From NCBI GenBank assembly GCA_907163075.1, contig CAJQTY010000001.1:1922001-1986000 (forward strand): a DNA stretch of 64,000 nt, in the 5' to 3' direction. Positions 1 to 9,201 of the stretch are shown here, one piece after another (position 1 is the first letter of the stretch; each line of letters opens with the position of its first letter). The notes below the pieces were generated by a model that was not told the origin of the DNA, did no database searches, and worked only from the letters and a program-made list of their open reading frames with translations. Source of the stretch: an uncultured Rhodocyclaceae bacterium (GTDB lineage Bacteria; Pseudomonadota; Gammaproteobacteria; Burkholderiales; Rhodocyclaceae). The position numbers and the translations under genes are program-made.

Positions 1-804
1 GAGATCGACGAGCAGCATCTCCTTTTGCTGTGTCGCCTCGTCGAAACTGAGTGGAATCGGCGAGCCGCAGTAGCGGATATGCTCCAACCCGCCGACCTGT
101 TGCGGACGGTGAATGTGTCCGAGCGCGATGTAGTCCGCTGGAGGGAAGGCCGTGGTCGGGAAGGCTTCCAGCGTGCCGACGTAAATCTCGCGCACCGATT
201 CACTGGCGCTGGCACCGACCGTGGTCAGATGCCCAGTGGCGATTAACGGCAGCTTGCGGCCGAGTTCGGATTCCAGGCGCTGTTGGAGGGTACATGCCGC
301 ATCAGACACGGCACGGTAGTGCTCCTGAATTGCCGCCTGCAAGGACTGCTGCTTTTCCTGCCCGTCCTGCCCCGCCTGGCTTTTCAGCACGTCGCGAGGA
401 CGAATGAAGGGAACTGCGCACACGATGCAACCGGGGCTGCCATCCCGCTGTGGCAGGACCAGCACCTGTGCCACATCAGTTGCCGCGGCCACCACGGTTG
501 CACCCAGCCGCGCCAGCAGTTCGCGGCTTTCACCCAGCATCGCCACGGAATCATGATTGCCGCCCAGAAGCAGCAAGGCAACGCCCGCCGTATGAAGCCT
601 TAGCACCAGTTGGTTATACAACTCGCGGGCATAGCTGGGTGGCGTGCCAGTATCGAAAATGTCGCCCGCCACCAGCACGGCGTCGACCGTCTTTTCGCTG
701 ACCTTTGCAAGCAGCCAGTCAATTAGCGCCGAATGCTCGGCCTGACGGCTCTTGCCCATAAAATGCTGGCCAAGATGCCAGTCGGAGGTGTGGAGTATGC
801 GCAT
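1..804 (-). CDS. sbcD: Exonuclease SbcD, N-terminal part (runs off the left edge)
   Basis: Metallophosphoesterase subunit of the SbcCD (Mre11-Rad50-like) nuclease, which cleaves hairpins and double-strand ends in the cytoplasm. Reading leftwards from the ATG at 804 the frame is open for 268 codons to the window edge. It shows the expected metal-binding motifs in order: DWHLG near residue 9, GDIFD near residue 50, GNHD near residue 85 and GHIHRPQ near residue 230. SbcD is normally about 400 residues, so the C-terminus and any sbcC lie outside the window. I chose this ATG because it gives the canonical MRILHTSDWHLG start. The identification rests on several family motifs and is secure; only the C-terminal extent is unknown. 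Confidence 0.95.
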   Translation of the reverse strand, partial: MRILHTSDWHLGQHFMGKSRQAEHSALIDWLLAKVSEKTVDAVLVAGDIFDTGTPPSYARELYNQLVLRLHTAGVALLLLGGNHDSVAMLGESRELLARLGATVVAAATDVAQVLVLPQRDGSPGCIVCAVPFIRPRDVLKSQAGQDGQEKQQSLQAAIQEHYRAVSDAACTLQQRLESELGRKLPLIATGHLTTVGASASESVREIYVGTLEAFPTTAFPPADYIALGHIHRPQQVGGLEHIRYCGSPIPLSFDEATQQKEMLLVDL

Positions 805-1486
805 ATAGGGGCAAAGAATGGAGGGGAGATTTTAGGCCTGGAAGGTTACCAGAGGATCAATGATGGGTTCTCGGTAATCGCCAAGAAGGCAGAAGGTCTA
901 TTTGCACGGTCAACTCCCTAAAATGTTCAAAGATTCTGCAAGTGCCATGTTCCCCTGGTCACTCAAATTTCAAGCGGCGACCTCTCAGCCTCATATTCGT
1001 GATTGAACAGTGCCGTCCGGACTCCCCACCGAGTTCACCAACGCCGTTTCGAGCAAAGTGATTCCGCCAACCGTCCTGCCAAGCGTTCGCCAACGCTGGA
1101 ATTTCACTCCGATGCGCTGTAACAGAAAAGCGCATGTGCGAGATTGGGTTCTATTCTGGACGTTCGGCAGCTCACCAGATGAGCCTGGACAAAAAAGAGC
1201 CTTACCCATCTGCGACAACACCCCGACCGACTTGGCACCCCCGTTCCTTGGGCTGCGGGCCGCCCCTTGGGGCGAGCGCAAACTGCCAGACCCCCATCGG
1301 CACGACTATCGATCATGGTGAAGGATATTTCGACCTCCATAGTCTCGCCCGATCGCGCACAACGACGTTCGAATAATCTTTGGCTCGCCCGGTAGGCTCA
1401 TCTGGTGAGCGACAGGCCGTCTTTTCTTGTTGAAGATGCCATTCATGAAATCCGTGTTGGCCAAACCCGCAAGGATAATCACGATC
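805..1486. other. Gene-poor stretch between sbcD and the zinc-ribbon gene
   Basis: No reading frame here carries a recognisable domain or a convincing start. It must contain the sbcD promoter, but I could not place one with confidence. Its only clear structure is the 17-bp inverted repeat at 1170-1186 and 1394-1410, listed separately. Confidence 0.5.
1170..1410. repeat. 17-bp perfect inverted repeat pair enclosing about 207 bp
   Basis: GCTCACCAGATGAGCCT at 1170-1186 recurs as its exact reverse complement at 1394-1410. Each arm is itself a near palindrome (GCTCA, five-base centre, TGAGC). The 241-bp unit could be a small non-autonomous element or a pair of recombination or binding sites. No transposase lies inside and no target duplication is visible. 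Related cores of 12-14 bases occur at about 9825-9840 and 52967-52983. Confidence 0.5.
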
Positions 1487-2227
1487 ATGACCCGATTTGT
1501 CGAACCCGCCGTTGTTGCCTGTCCATTGTGTGAAGCTCGTCTTCTGCAAAAGCGTCTTGCCTCAATCAATGACTATGGAGCGGTGTATTGGTCGGACAAT
1601 TACGCTGACATCCTGTTCTTGAATTCGATAAGCTCGTTGGTTTGCTGCCCGACCTGCGAAGGAATATTTTGGGCCGAAGATGCTGAGCGCCTCGGCATCA
1701 TGCCCAATCGTCCTGCCTCCCTGCGTTGGTCCGGCCTTAGGTGGCTATGGGCCAAATGGCCCGAGGACTACCAAAGCGTACTTGCGGCAGAAGACGCATG
1801 GAAAGCCAAGCCAGAAGACTGGGAATGGACCACCGATCTTGATCGTCCGCGAGGCAGAGAGTTGTTGTGGGCTCTGGAGCATGGGATCGGCTCTACGATT
1901 GAGCGAGAAACACACATTCGCATGAGACTCTGGTGGGCAGGCAACAATCCTCATCGTGGCTATAGAAAGAGGAGCCCCATGAGCGCCCCACAAACGCTAG
2001 AGAATATGTCCTGCCTCCTTGCGTTAAAACGAGCCCTACCGATGGACAAGCGCGATTGGATACTCGAAGGGGAACTCCTGCGCGAGATTGGTCGTTTTGC
2101 AGAGGCCATAGCCGTCCTTGAAGTGCAGGCTGCCGATGGCTCAACCCGCGCAGGTATCATCATCTCCAAAGCAAAGGAGGGAAATGCGTTGGTTTGCGAA
2201 GTCGGCCGCAGCCGGTTCAGCTTCTAG
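1487..2227 (+). CDS. Zinc-ribbon hypothetical protein
   Basis: Unrecognised 246-residue protein. The N-terminus has two cysteine pairs, CPLC at residues 12-15 and CPTC at 54-57, a typical split zinc ribbon. The middle is Trp-rich (WSGLRWLWAKWPEDY). Near residues 185-235 there is a helical, TPR-like stretch (LEGELLREIGRFAEAIAVLE). I chose the ATG at 1487 over the upstream ATG at 1439 because AAGGA precedes it. It stands alone with no co-directional close neighbour. Zinc binding is inferred from cysteine spacing; the function is unknown. Confidence 0.65.
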   Translation: MTRFVEPAVVACPLCEARLLQKRLASINDYGAVYWSDNYADILFLNSISSLVCCPTCEGIFWAEDAERLGIMPNRPASLRWSGLRWLWAKWPEDYQSVLAAEDAWKAKPEDWEWTTDLDRPRGRELLWALEHGIGSTIERETHIRMRLWWAGNNPHRGYRKRSPMSAPQTLENMSCLLALKRALPMDKRDWILEGELLREIGRFAEAIAVLEVQAADGSTRAGIIISKAKEGNALVCEVGRSRFSF

Positions 2228-2611
2228 ACGGCACACGAGGAATTGAATGTGGCCTCGCGAAATCAGGAGACCGGGCTGGCCAACTTTGATCTGCCATTTA
2301 ACAAGCACGCATTACAGCCATCACGGTTAAAAGTTGTGTTCGCACCATGACAAACTCGGTTCTCTCTCGACCGGCGCCTCTCCGCAGGCCGTGGTGAACA
2401 CTTGTGTTTTCATTGGATCGCTTTCGTAACACACGTGCAGAGGACATCTCAAGAGACCTGGACGTCAGCCAGGAATATTGATTCTATGTGGCGCTGAATC
2501 AGATCAATGCCCAAGTCGAACCAGGCATCACAAGTCACCGGGGGAGATGAGAATCGACGCCACGCCAAGTGCATGGCATAATTGTATTGTACAGTACACT
2601 CCTGAGCCGCC
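2228..2611. other. Intergenic stretch, possible 33-codon ORF
   Basis: Mostly featureless. A possible short gene starts with GTG at 2249 and ends at 2350 (33 residues, MASRNQETGLANFDLPFNKH...), preceded by GAGGA. Its amino-acid composition looks coding, but it has no known family that I can name. The promoter of the SprT-like gene at 2612 must lie in the AT-rich stretch near 2570-2605. Confidence 0.3.
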
Positions 2612-3253
2612 ATGGTCACACCCACAGCACAGCTATACGGTGCTCTCGAAACCGCCTTCACGCATTTCAACCACGAATTGTTCGACGATGCACTCCCGCC
2701 ACTGATATTCACATTGAATAACAAGGGGGCTAAAGTCGCTGGCTATTTTTCGCGCAAGCACTACACGGGGAGACGGTCACAAAAGAGCATGGACGAAATT
2801 GCGCTCAACCCGCTTTTCTTTAATCTGCCGCTTGAAGACATTCTGGCGCATCTGGTGCATCAGATGACGCACTACTGGCAATTCGAACTGGGCACCGAGT
2901 CGCGTCCGACCTACCACAACATTCACTGGGCCATGAAGATGAAGGCAATGGGACTGCAACCGAGCCATAGTGGCACGGTGGGCGGACGCGAAACAGGTCA
3001 AACCATGGATCAGTTGGTGATAACTGGCGGACTGTTTCAAAAGGCTTGCCAGGTGCTACTGAAAACCGGTTTCGAAGTTCATTGGGCCGAAGCACTCTCA
3101 GGTAGAGGTGCCGCTTCGGAGGATGGTCCCAAGGTCAAGGTTGGGCGCGTGAACTGGATTTGTCCAAGTTGTGGACTGAACGCAATGGCCAAACCGTCCG
3201 CCTATCTGATCTGCGGAACCTGTTCTAAGGCGATGGTCCTGCGATTGGAATAG
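2612..3253 (+). CDS. SprT-like zinc metalloprotease-fold protein with Glu-to-Gln change
   Basis: 213-residue member of the SprT-like/SPRTN-type family often found on islands and plasmids; related proteases act on DNA-protein crosslinks. The N-terminal helices are followed by the zincin motif at residues 83-87, which reads HQMTH instead of HEMTH: the general-base Glu is replaced by Gln (codon CAG at 2861). Family landmarks around it are intact (YHNIHW, SGTVGGRETGQTM). The C-terminus has a zinc ribbon, CPSC and CGTC, near residues 183 and 200. Both metal-binding His are kept, so it may still bind zinc. Loss of proteolysis is inferred from the zincin mechanism. The start is the ATG that gives the normal family length. 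Confidence 0.8.
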   Translation: MVTPTAQLYGALETAFTHFNHELFDDALPPLIFTLNNKGAKVAGYFSRKHYTGRRSQKSMDEIALNPLFFNLPLEDILAHLVHQMTHYWQFELGTESRPTYHNIHWAMKMKAMGLQPSHSGTVGGRETGQTMDQLVITGGLFQKACQVLLKTGFEVHWAEALSGRGAASEDGPKVKVGRVNWICPSCGLNAMAKPSAYLICGTCSKAMVLRLE

Positions 3254-3480
3254 TGATTTGTCCCGAACAATTGGACGCTGTTTTCCGGCACGTACCAATA
3301 ACGCCATCCGCAACGCCAATATCAAAAACACCTCTGCGGCCCCCCTCCGCAACCCTTAGCCGCTGTGGACGCAACGTGGCAGGAATTCCCAGCAATCCAA
3401 TCCTGTCAGATCGGATTGACTCGGGATCTTGCTTACGGGGATGGGCAGAAGAGTGAGGCGGATCGGGAAGATTGGCAGCG

Positions 3481-4005
3481 CTACTGCGACTTTTCCCCGC
3501 TGAGGTACTGGCGCCGCCAGACCTGCGCGTTCTCGCGAGCACTGGCGATCACCAGCGGATCTCTTGCAGCTGCGGTACACAGCCGCATCGGCTCGGGTTC
3601 GATACCCACCCGTGCAAGATCAAGGCGATCGGCATCCCAGCAAGTCTGTACCGTTATGTCGTGATGGGCCACGCCATGGGTGTGGCCGCCGATTGCCGCA
3701 ACCAGAATCAAGAATTCCTCGTCATCGAGATCAAGGTGACGATCGCGCAAGTGCCTGGAAAAGCGTGCCGCACGGGCACCATGGTCCGGGTCCCGTCCAT
3801 TATTGCGTCGACAGACATCGTGCAGGAACGCGAAGTATTCAATGATGCGGGTGTTGGCGCCATTATCGCGCGCTAGCCTGAGGCCGTTGCTCCTGACCCG
3901 TGCCCAGTGGGCCACACCATGGATACCGTTCAAGTTAAGACAAAACTTCAGCCGCAGCAGGTCGATGAGCAAGGGCGTGATGACCGCGGGGATTTTCGAT
4001 TGCAT
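3481..4005 (-). CDS. HD-domain phosphohydrolase-like protein
   Basis: 174-residue small HD-superfamily protein. Candidate metal ligands are visible: H29 and H33 in IHGVAHW, the H62-D63 doublet in FLHDV, and a later GGHTHG...WDADRLDL block, the order expected for HD phosphohydrolases acting on nucleotides or cyclic nucleotides. The substrate cannot be read from sequence. I chose the ATG at 4005 (GAGAGA just upstream) rather than the TTG at 4017. It is transcribed leftwards, tail-to-tail with the SprT-like gene, and lies about 100 bp downstream of the vWA gene's stop on the same strand, so the two may be co-transcribed. Confidence 0.7.
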   Translation of the reverse strand: MQSKIPAVITPLLIDLLRLKFCLNLNGIHGVAHWARVRSNGLRLARDNGANTRIIEYFAFLHDVCRRNNGRDPDHGARAARFSRHLRDRHLDLDDEEFLILVAAIGGHTHGVAHHDITVQTCWDADRLDLARVGIEPEPMRLCTAAARDPLVIASARENAQVWRRQYLSGEKSQ

Positions 4006-4102
4006 CGCGTCTCTCAATTAACACTTTTCTCCACGTTGTGCCGCCGGTGAGGTTCATTTCATCCGGCGCAGGTGGGCGGCGTTAAGGCACCCACCCGGCC
4101 CC

Positions 4103-5464
4103 TTACTTCGGGTCGTCCTCTGGGCGCACCCCAAACTGAGCCTTGCCCTGCATCTTCTTGCGGCGCAGGAAACTCGGTACAGCCGCCTCTGCGACCATAC
4201 TGCTCAAGTCCTCTTCCTTGGCCGAGACACGCGATCCCATTTTTCGACTGGAGTACATCGCCTCCTTGCTGAAACGCGCTTGATCCATTGTCTTCGCGAG
4301 CTCGGCGAGACCTTCGAGCACATCCATCACCCATGGGTTATCCACGAAGCGTGAGCGTCCTTCAGCGATCATCTGAGCAATGGCCGTCCAGTCGCCGCGT
4401 TCGGCTGCAACGCGTGCCCTGTCCAGAAACACGCCAGCCTCGACTTCCGCCTGACGGGCGAGCACCAGTGGATCGGACAGTACGGTCTCCCAGGCTGCGG
4501 GCGACATGGCAGGCAGTGTCAACGCCGCATTCGGGAAGGCAATGGGAATGCCCTCCGGTGTGGCGGCCGTCACCTCCGCCTGCAGAAACTGGTTGCCGGA
4601 TTCAAGGACCAGACCGGCGGGGATCTCAAGTTCAACCAGCACCCATGCTTCAGCCCCCAGGGGAATATCGGGCAGACGAACCACGGGGAAGCCGTCACGA
4701 TCATCGACCGGATAGTCATTCAACAACGTGATCTTCACCCCCTGCGGACTCGACAGTGACAGGCGGACCTGGCGGCCATACAGGTTGGAGATGAAGTCAA
4801 ATTCCTCGGCAAACGGCTCAAAGAGATCGGCGGCGGTATCCCCGTAGTAGTGATTACCGGCACCACGCTTGCCCATCTCGACCATCAACTCTTCATTGAA
4901 ATCGTGCCCCAGACCATAGGTAGAGGTGCTGACACCCCGTTCGGCCGCTTCGGCGCAGAAGGCAGCGATTTGAGTTGTATCCGTGATTTCGCCGACATTG
5001 GCATTGCCGTCGGAGAGCAGAATGACGCGGGACAGCGCGGCATTGGCCGCGTCCGCCAGAATGGAGGTCATGCCGGCCTGCCAACCGCCATGCAGGTTGG
5101 TCGAACCGCCGGAGTGGATCTGCGCCAGCGCCACATGGAGTGCCTTTCGATTGCCCACCGGTTTCGCCGGGGCGAGTGTATTGACACGATCATCGAAGAC
5201 GACCAGGGAAGCGACATCGGTCGCATCGAGTCGGTCGATGATGTGTTTGGCGCAGCGCACGGCTTCCATCAAGGGTTCGCCGGACATGGAGCCGGAACGA
5301 TCGATGACCAAAGACAGGTGATAGGGCTTGCGTACCTTGATCTGCGCCGGGTCGGGATCCGGGGCCTGCACCCGCACCAGCACGGGCAGTTTCTGGGCAT
5401 GCCCCAGGATCAGAGCGGGTTTGAGCGGGATGATCAGGACTTGCGGGGTATTGGTGTTAGGCAT
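4103..5464 (-). CDS. von Willebrand factor A-domain protein
   Basis: 453-residue cytoplasmic vWA protein with no signal peptide. The MIDAS metal-ion site is complete: DRSGSMS at residues 55-61, then GSTNL and LLSDGNAN further on. After the vWA fold comes a beta-rich region, then an alpha-helical C-terminus ending in a basic tail. vWA proteins of this type act as binding or scaffold modules, often with AAA+ or chaperone partners, but no such partner gene lies beside it. The start ATG at 5464 has an AGGAG sequence upstream. The family is certain; the role is not. Confidence 0.8.
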   Translation of the reverse strand: MPNTNTPQVLIIPLKPALILGHAQKLPVLVRVQAPDPDPAQIKVRKPYHLSLVIDRSGSMSGEPLMEAVRCAKHIIDRLDATDVASLVVFDDRVNTLAPAKPVGNRKALHVALAQIHSGGSTNLHGGWQAGMTSILADAANAALSRVILLSDGNANVGEITDTTQIAAFCAEAAERGVSTSTYGLGHDFNEELMVEMGKRGAGNHYYGDTAADLFEPFAEEFDFISNLYGRQVRLSLSSPQGVKITLLNDYPVDDRDGFPVVRLPDIPLGAEAWVLVELEIPAGLVLESGNQFLQAEVTAATPEGIPIAFPNAALTLPAMSPAAWETVLSDPLVLARQAEVEAGVFLDRARVAAERGDWTAIAQMIAEGRSRFVDNPWVMDVLEGLAELAKTMDQARFSKEAMYSSRKMGSRVSAKEEDLSSMVAEAAVPSFLRRKKMQGKAQFGVRPEDDPK

Positions 5465-6351
5465 GGTATCTCCTTTGGCGCGGCGTCATTGCCGGGGCAT
5501 GGGGTACAAGATACGGGGTCGGAGGCTCACAGAACGAGCCTGCATGAATGGTGAGTGACAAAGAAACAGAGAGCCTCTGCATCGTTTCCTGCGACGCGTC
5601 ACGAGCGCTGGTACTCAGTCGAATGGCGGCCTCGGAACCCGTATGGCGCGAATCGCCAGGGATTGATTTCGTGTGGGGATTCGTGCTTGCCCGCCCGTAA
5701 TTGCCGTGGACAGCGCATCCACTTGAATCCATGCATTCGACCAGAACGAGACCAACTCCCTTTAATCGGCTTTTCGACGGCGGACAAATTGTCCCAGCAG
5801 GGAATGCCTTTTTTGGACTTACTTTCTGGAGAATGTTATGAACAAACCTTCCAAGACTGCCGGCAAAGCTGGCGACAACGTGCCCCTGCTTGTTTCACGT
5901 CACTGCGAGGTCGTCCAGGCCTCATCACCGGACCCCAAGCGGCATCCCGGCAGAATCAACGGCCAGACCAAGCCACGCAAAACCGACACGTTAAGATCGG
6001 GCGTCTGGCGCTGATCGAGAAGAAGACCTACGACCGTGCCCGCTGTATCCGCGATCGCACGAGGCTTATTGCCTTCGTCTGACTGGATGACGAGTCTGTT
6101 CCGCAAGGCGACGCCGCGAACAATCCAGAATAGTAGCAATCCGTGGCGGGAAACCGCCTCTTTCGCAATACGGGCTCGTTCCATGAGCCTCATGGCAATT
6201 ATCGTAGCGCCATGGATTCTTTGCGCCCTGGCCATTTCAGCGCGGCGAAATCCCCTGTCGACACCATAAGGACTCATACAGAAATGTCCTTACTGTGCAT
6301 GAAGCACGATCGTCCACCGTTCGTTCAACGGCCATTGAGGAGCAACAAAAC
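5465..6351. other. Gene-poor stretch with one possible small gene
   Basis: Upstream of the vWA gene I see no domain-bearing frame. The best candidate is the 58-codon ORF at 5838-6014, listed separately. A second open stretch at 6089-6269 would encode a short hydrophobic peptide but lacks a convincing ribosome site. Confidence 0.4.
5838..6014 (+). CDS. Small basic protein, uncertain
   Basis: 58 residues, rich in Lys, Arg and Pro (starts MNKPSKTAGKAGDN). It is preceded by GGAGA five bases before the ATG, a good ribosome site. No family is recognised. It stands alone; its composition would suit a nucleic-acid-binding peptide, but that is a guess. Confidence 0.35.
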   Translation: MNKPSKTAGKAGDNVPLLVSRHCEVVQASSPDPKRHPGRINGQTKPRKTDTLRSGVWR

Positions 6352-7362
6352 ATGCCACGACTTTCCCAACTTGAGGATGTTGTATTTCCTGTCGAGGAGC
6401 ATCCAGTTTTCGTCAGTTACGCTGAAGACAGCATAGAACGGCGCTTGGCCGTGCCTGGGAAAAAAGCCATCGTCAATGGCAAGAATCATCGCGTCCTCGG
6501 CATCGTCAGTCGCGATTACCGACTGGTCAACAATGCCGAGGCCCTTGAAATGGCGCTGACCTGCTGCCGCACGGCCTTCCCGGAAACGAAGCCGTCGGAA
6601 TGGCAAGTCAAGACGGTCGACGCGCCTTCAACTGCCGGTTATTGCCATCTGGATCTGGTCCACAACACCAACACGCTTGATTTTGGTTTCGTCCCGCCAA
6701 AGGAACGGCCAGAGATATTCGGACCCTTCATCCGTGTCACCAACAGCTATAACGGACTACGCGCGCTTGCTTTTGACATTGGGTTTTACCGGAAGGTGTG
6801 CAGCAATGGCCTGATCATTCCGGAAACCATTATCCGTTTCAAGTTCGACCACACACGCCGGGACATTGGCAAAACCATCGAGTTTGAGATCGATCAGGAC
6901 CGACTTGCCAAGTTCAAGACAGACTTTAATGACGCTCTTGCCGGACTGCGTCACTGTGCCGTGCAGCGTACGCAGTTCGAGCCGCTCATACGTGGGGTGC
7001 TCCTTCTGCAGCCACCGCAGCCCGGGCAGCAAGATTCTCGTCTGGCGGCCGATTGGCGGCGGCTCGGTGCACACCTGTCCGACATGAGCACACGCTACGC
7101 GGACGAGCTTGGGGAAAACGCCTACGCCGCCTTCAACGCAATAACCGAATTCGCTTCACGTCCACCGCAAAATCGATGCCTCCATCGCAGTCGCCACAGT
7201 CTGCAGCGTATCGCCGGTTCGTGGCTGACCTCGTTCAATGCGGCTTGCAGAATTCCCGATTTTTCGATGGACGACCACCTTGCGCAACTGTCGTTAACGC
7301 ACGCACGGGACGCCAGCATGACCAGGAAAGTAGCTCCTCCGATTCTGGAGCTTGCTCATTAA
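6352..7362 (+). CDS. DUF932 phage/plasmid-type protein
   Basis: 336-residue member of the DUF932 family, common on phages, plasmids and integrative elements; its biochemical role is unknown. Diagnostic stretches include the ...VNGKNHRVLGIVSRDYRLV... segment near residues 40-60, FIRVTNSYNGLRALAFDIGF in the middle, and C-SNGLIIPE after it. Upstream in-frame codons exist to 6295, but I chose the ATG at 6352 because GAGGAG precedes it at good spacing and the protein then begins at the family's usual N-terminus. The C-terminal 80 residues are less family-like. Together with the ybjN-like remnant downstream it suggests an integrative-element backbone. Confidence 0.75.
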   Translation: MPRLSQLEDVVFPVEEHPVFVSYAEDSIERRLAVPGKKAIVNGKNHRVLGIVSRDYRLVNNAEALEMALTCCRTAFPETKPSEWQVKTVDAPSTAGYCHLDLVHNTNTLDFGFVPPKERPEIFGPFIRVTNSYNGLRALAFDIGFYRKVCSNGLIIPETIIRFKFDHTRRDIGKTIEFEIDQDRLAKFKTDFNDALAGLRHCAVQRTQFEPLIRGVLLLQPPQPGQQDSRLAADWRRLGAHLSDMSTRYADELGENAYAAFNAITEFASRPPQNRCLHRSRHSLQRIAGSWLTSFNAACRIPDFSMDDHLAQLSLTHARDASMTRKVAPPILELAH

Positions 7363-7541
7363 TCGATCTGCTCCGGGACGTGTCGTCCTCACAGCCCGGG
7401 GGCTGGGCTACGCTTTGATTTCTACGTTGATCCCTCGGTCCTCAGCGACATTAAGGGTCGCTGTAGATGGACAGGCGCATCGGGTGAACGCGTGACCTGC
7501 GAACCTAAACCCCAATTGAAAACACGACCCGGAGGGACAGG

Positions 7542-8071
7542 ATGGCCACACAGCAGAAACCCGATATTGCCGTACCTTCGCTGCAGGTGGCACGATCGAA
7601 GAGCCTTTTTGAGCGCGTCGCCGGCTACCTGGACGCCAATGACTGGAAGTACAGCGCCTACGAGGAGAAAGCCTGCTTTTCCACGGGGTGCCGGATCAAG
7701 GACGGTTCGGTGAGGATCATTGTCGACGTGTTTGAATCAGACAATTTTCAACGAGCGCTCGTGTATTAGTCGTTTCCGGTGTTCGTCCCGGAGCACCGGT
7801 GCGCTGCCGCAACGGAGAGCCTGACAAGGATCAACTACCCCATGAGCTCAGCAATCTTGAAATGGATCTAAAGAATGGCGAGGTCCGCGTGCGAACAGCC
7901 GTTGACACCGATGGCGAGATTAGCGACGCAATGCTTGACCATGTACTCAGGTCCAATATTGACGCGGCTGCACGCTGCTTTGCGCGACTCCTCGCCGTCG
8001 CTTTCGGAAATGCGAGCCCGGAGATTGTTCTCGATCTGGTGGCCAGAAGCGATGTGACGACACTTCAGTAA
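7542..8071 (+). pseudogene. YbjN-like gene, broken by a stop and a frameshift
   Basis: The first part (7542-7769) begins with ATG behind GGAGG and encodes a YbjN-type N-terminus (SLFERVAGYLDANDWKY). It ends at an in-frame TAG at 7767. Reading through, the same frame still gives family-like sequence (SFPVFVPEHR...INY) to about 7840. The remaining family sequence (LEMDLKNGEVRVRTAVD... to LLAVAFGNASPE) continues in the +2 frame to 8071. One nonsense codon plus one frameshift therefore separate two halves of a roughly 170-residue YbjN-like protein. YbjN proteins are thought to resemble type III secretion chaperones; this copy is almost certainly non-functional. Confidence 0.7.
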
Positions 8072-8606
8072 CGACTGCGCATAGAACTCATCCAGGATGC
8101 TCCGATACTTTGTCCTCTCGCCTGAATCGTTAGGGCAACGAAAAATCGATGTCGGCCATCCAGATAAAAGCGCCTGAAAAGAGAAAATTGAATTGCCGCA
8201 CCTCGGCAGGCTCATCCAGAGAGCCTCGCGCCATCAACAATGGCTGCATGCATTGGCATTGGTCTAATTCTCAGGTGTCGAGGAATCCACCCAACCCGCA
8301 CACGGTCGCCTTGCACCACGGCTCTCGTTTTCATCAGGAGGATTCCGGGATCGTGAATCGCTGATTAAATGAAGAATCGTAATTCCAGGGAAAGTGATTG
8401 CAAGGAATGCGGAGTCCGGAATCCAGGAAAACCGAGGCACCGGACACCGGCCCCGGATTTAAACACTCCGGAGTGACTTTCCTTCACCGATGTGATGCAT
8501 TAATCAGCGTTTCCTTATGGTCCGATCGTGACGCTCGGCCGGACTGACACGAGGTGTTCATTGGAAAAACAGAATAAAGAAAGGCAGATTTTCCATTGAT
8601 GATTTT
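8072..8606. other. Intergenic stretch, no gene seen
   Basis: No frame shows a domain or a plausible start with ribosome site. Base composition drops toward AT-rich near 8350-8600, ahead of the two small genes that follow, so a promoter for them is probably here. Confidence 0.4.
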
Positions 8607-8825
8607 ATGATTCTGGATACCGATAGGGACCCTGTCGCGAAGATCTATTTACGCGAGCTTCTGGACCATTCTAGTAGCAAGTTTGAGCACTCCAAGCTGA
8701 GCGCTTTGAACAAAATGGATATCATCAATGCGCTGGGGCTTGAAAGCTTGACCAAAGGTCTGGATAAATGCTTCCGAGAAATTGGATCCACATACGACAT
8801 TGAAGATGAGACACGGTTTGCGTAG
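8607..8825 (+). CDS. Small hypothetical protein
   Basis: 72 residues, acidic, predicted helical (MILDTDRDPVAKIYLREL...). Not recognised. It is followed 37 bp later by another small gene on the same strand, so they may form a two-gene unit. The AT-rich codon use differs from the surrounding genes. A role such as toxin-antitoxin is possible from size and pairing alone but no motif supports it. Confidence 0.4.
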   Translation: MILDTDRDPVAKIYLRELLDHSSSKFEHSKLSALNKMDIINALGLESLTKGLDKCFREIGSTYDIEDETRFA

Positions 8826-8862
8826 AAAATGTTGAGCAGGAAGAACTTTGGAGATACCACCC

Positions 8863-9201
8863 GTGAAAAATGATTTGCCTTACCTGACGACAGAACTTCT
8901 TGATCTGATTTTTTCTGGAGTCTATGACATCGTTGCGGAAAGGCCTGAACAGCTGCCTATCGCTGATGAGAAGACCGCAGCGCTGACAAAAGTGCTACAT
9001 GCCATGCAAGACTTCAATTATCGCTTCAGACATGAAGACACCTGGCCCCTGTTTGCCGTCTTCGATCAGACTTTCCATTTTGAGAGAAATTCGGAAGGTA
9101 CGACGCTCTGGCTGGCACTGATTCTAGCTATCCAGGAGCTGTATGGTTTTACCAACAGCACGCTGCTCAAGGTAATTAGCCAAACGAAAGTAAGAAAATA
9201 A
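8863..9201 (+). CDS. Small hypothetical protein
   Basis: 112 residues from the GTG at 8863 (MKNDLPYLTTELLDLIFSG...), chosen because TTTGGAGA lies seven bases upstream; an in-frame TTG at 8848 is the alternative. It is helical and acidic with a hydrophobic C-terminal third, and has no recognised domain. Paired with the preceding 72-residue gene and similarly AT-rich, which suggests joint acquisition. Confidence 0.45.
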   Translation: MKNDLPYLTTELLDLIFSGVYDIVAERPEQLPIADEKTAALTKVLHAMQDFNYRFRHEDTWPLFAVFDQTFHFERNSEGTTLWLALILAIQELYGFTNSTLLKVISQTKVRK

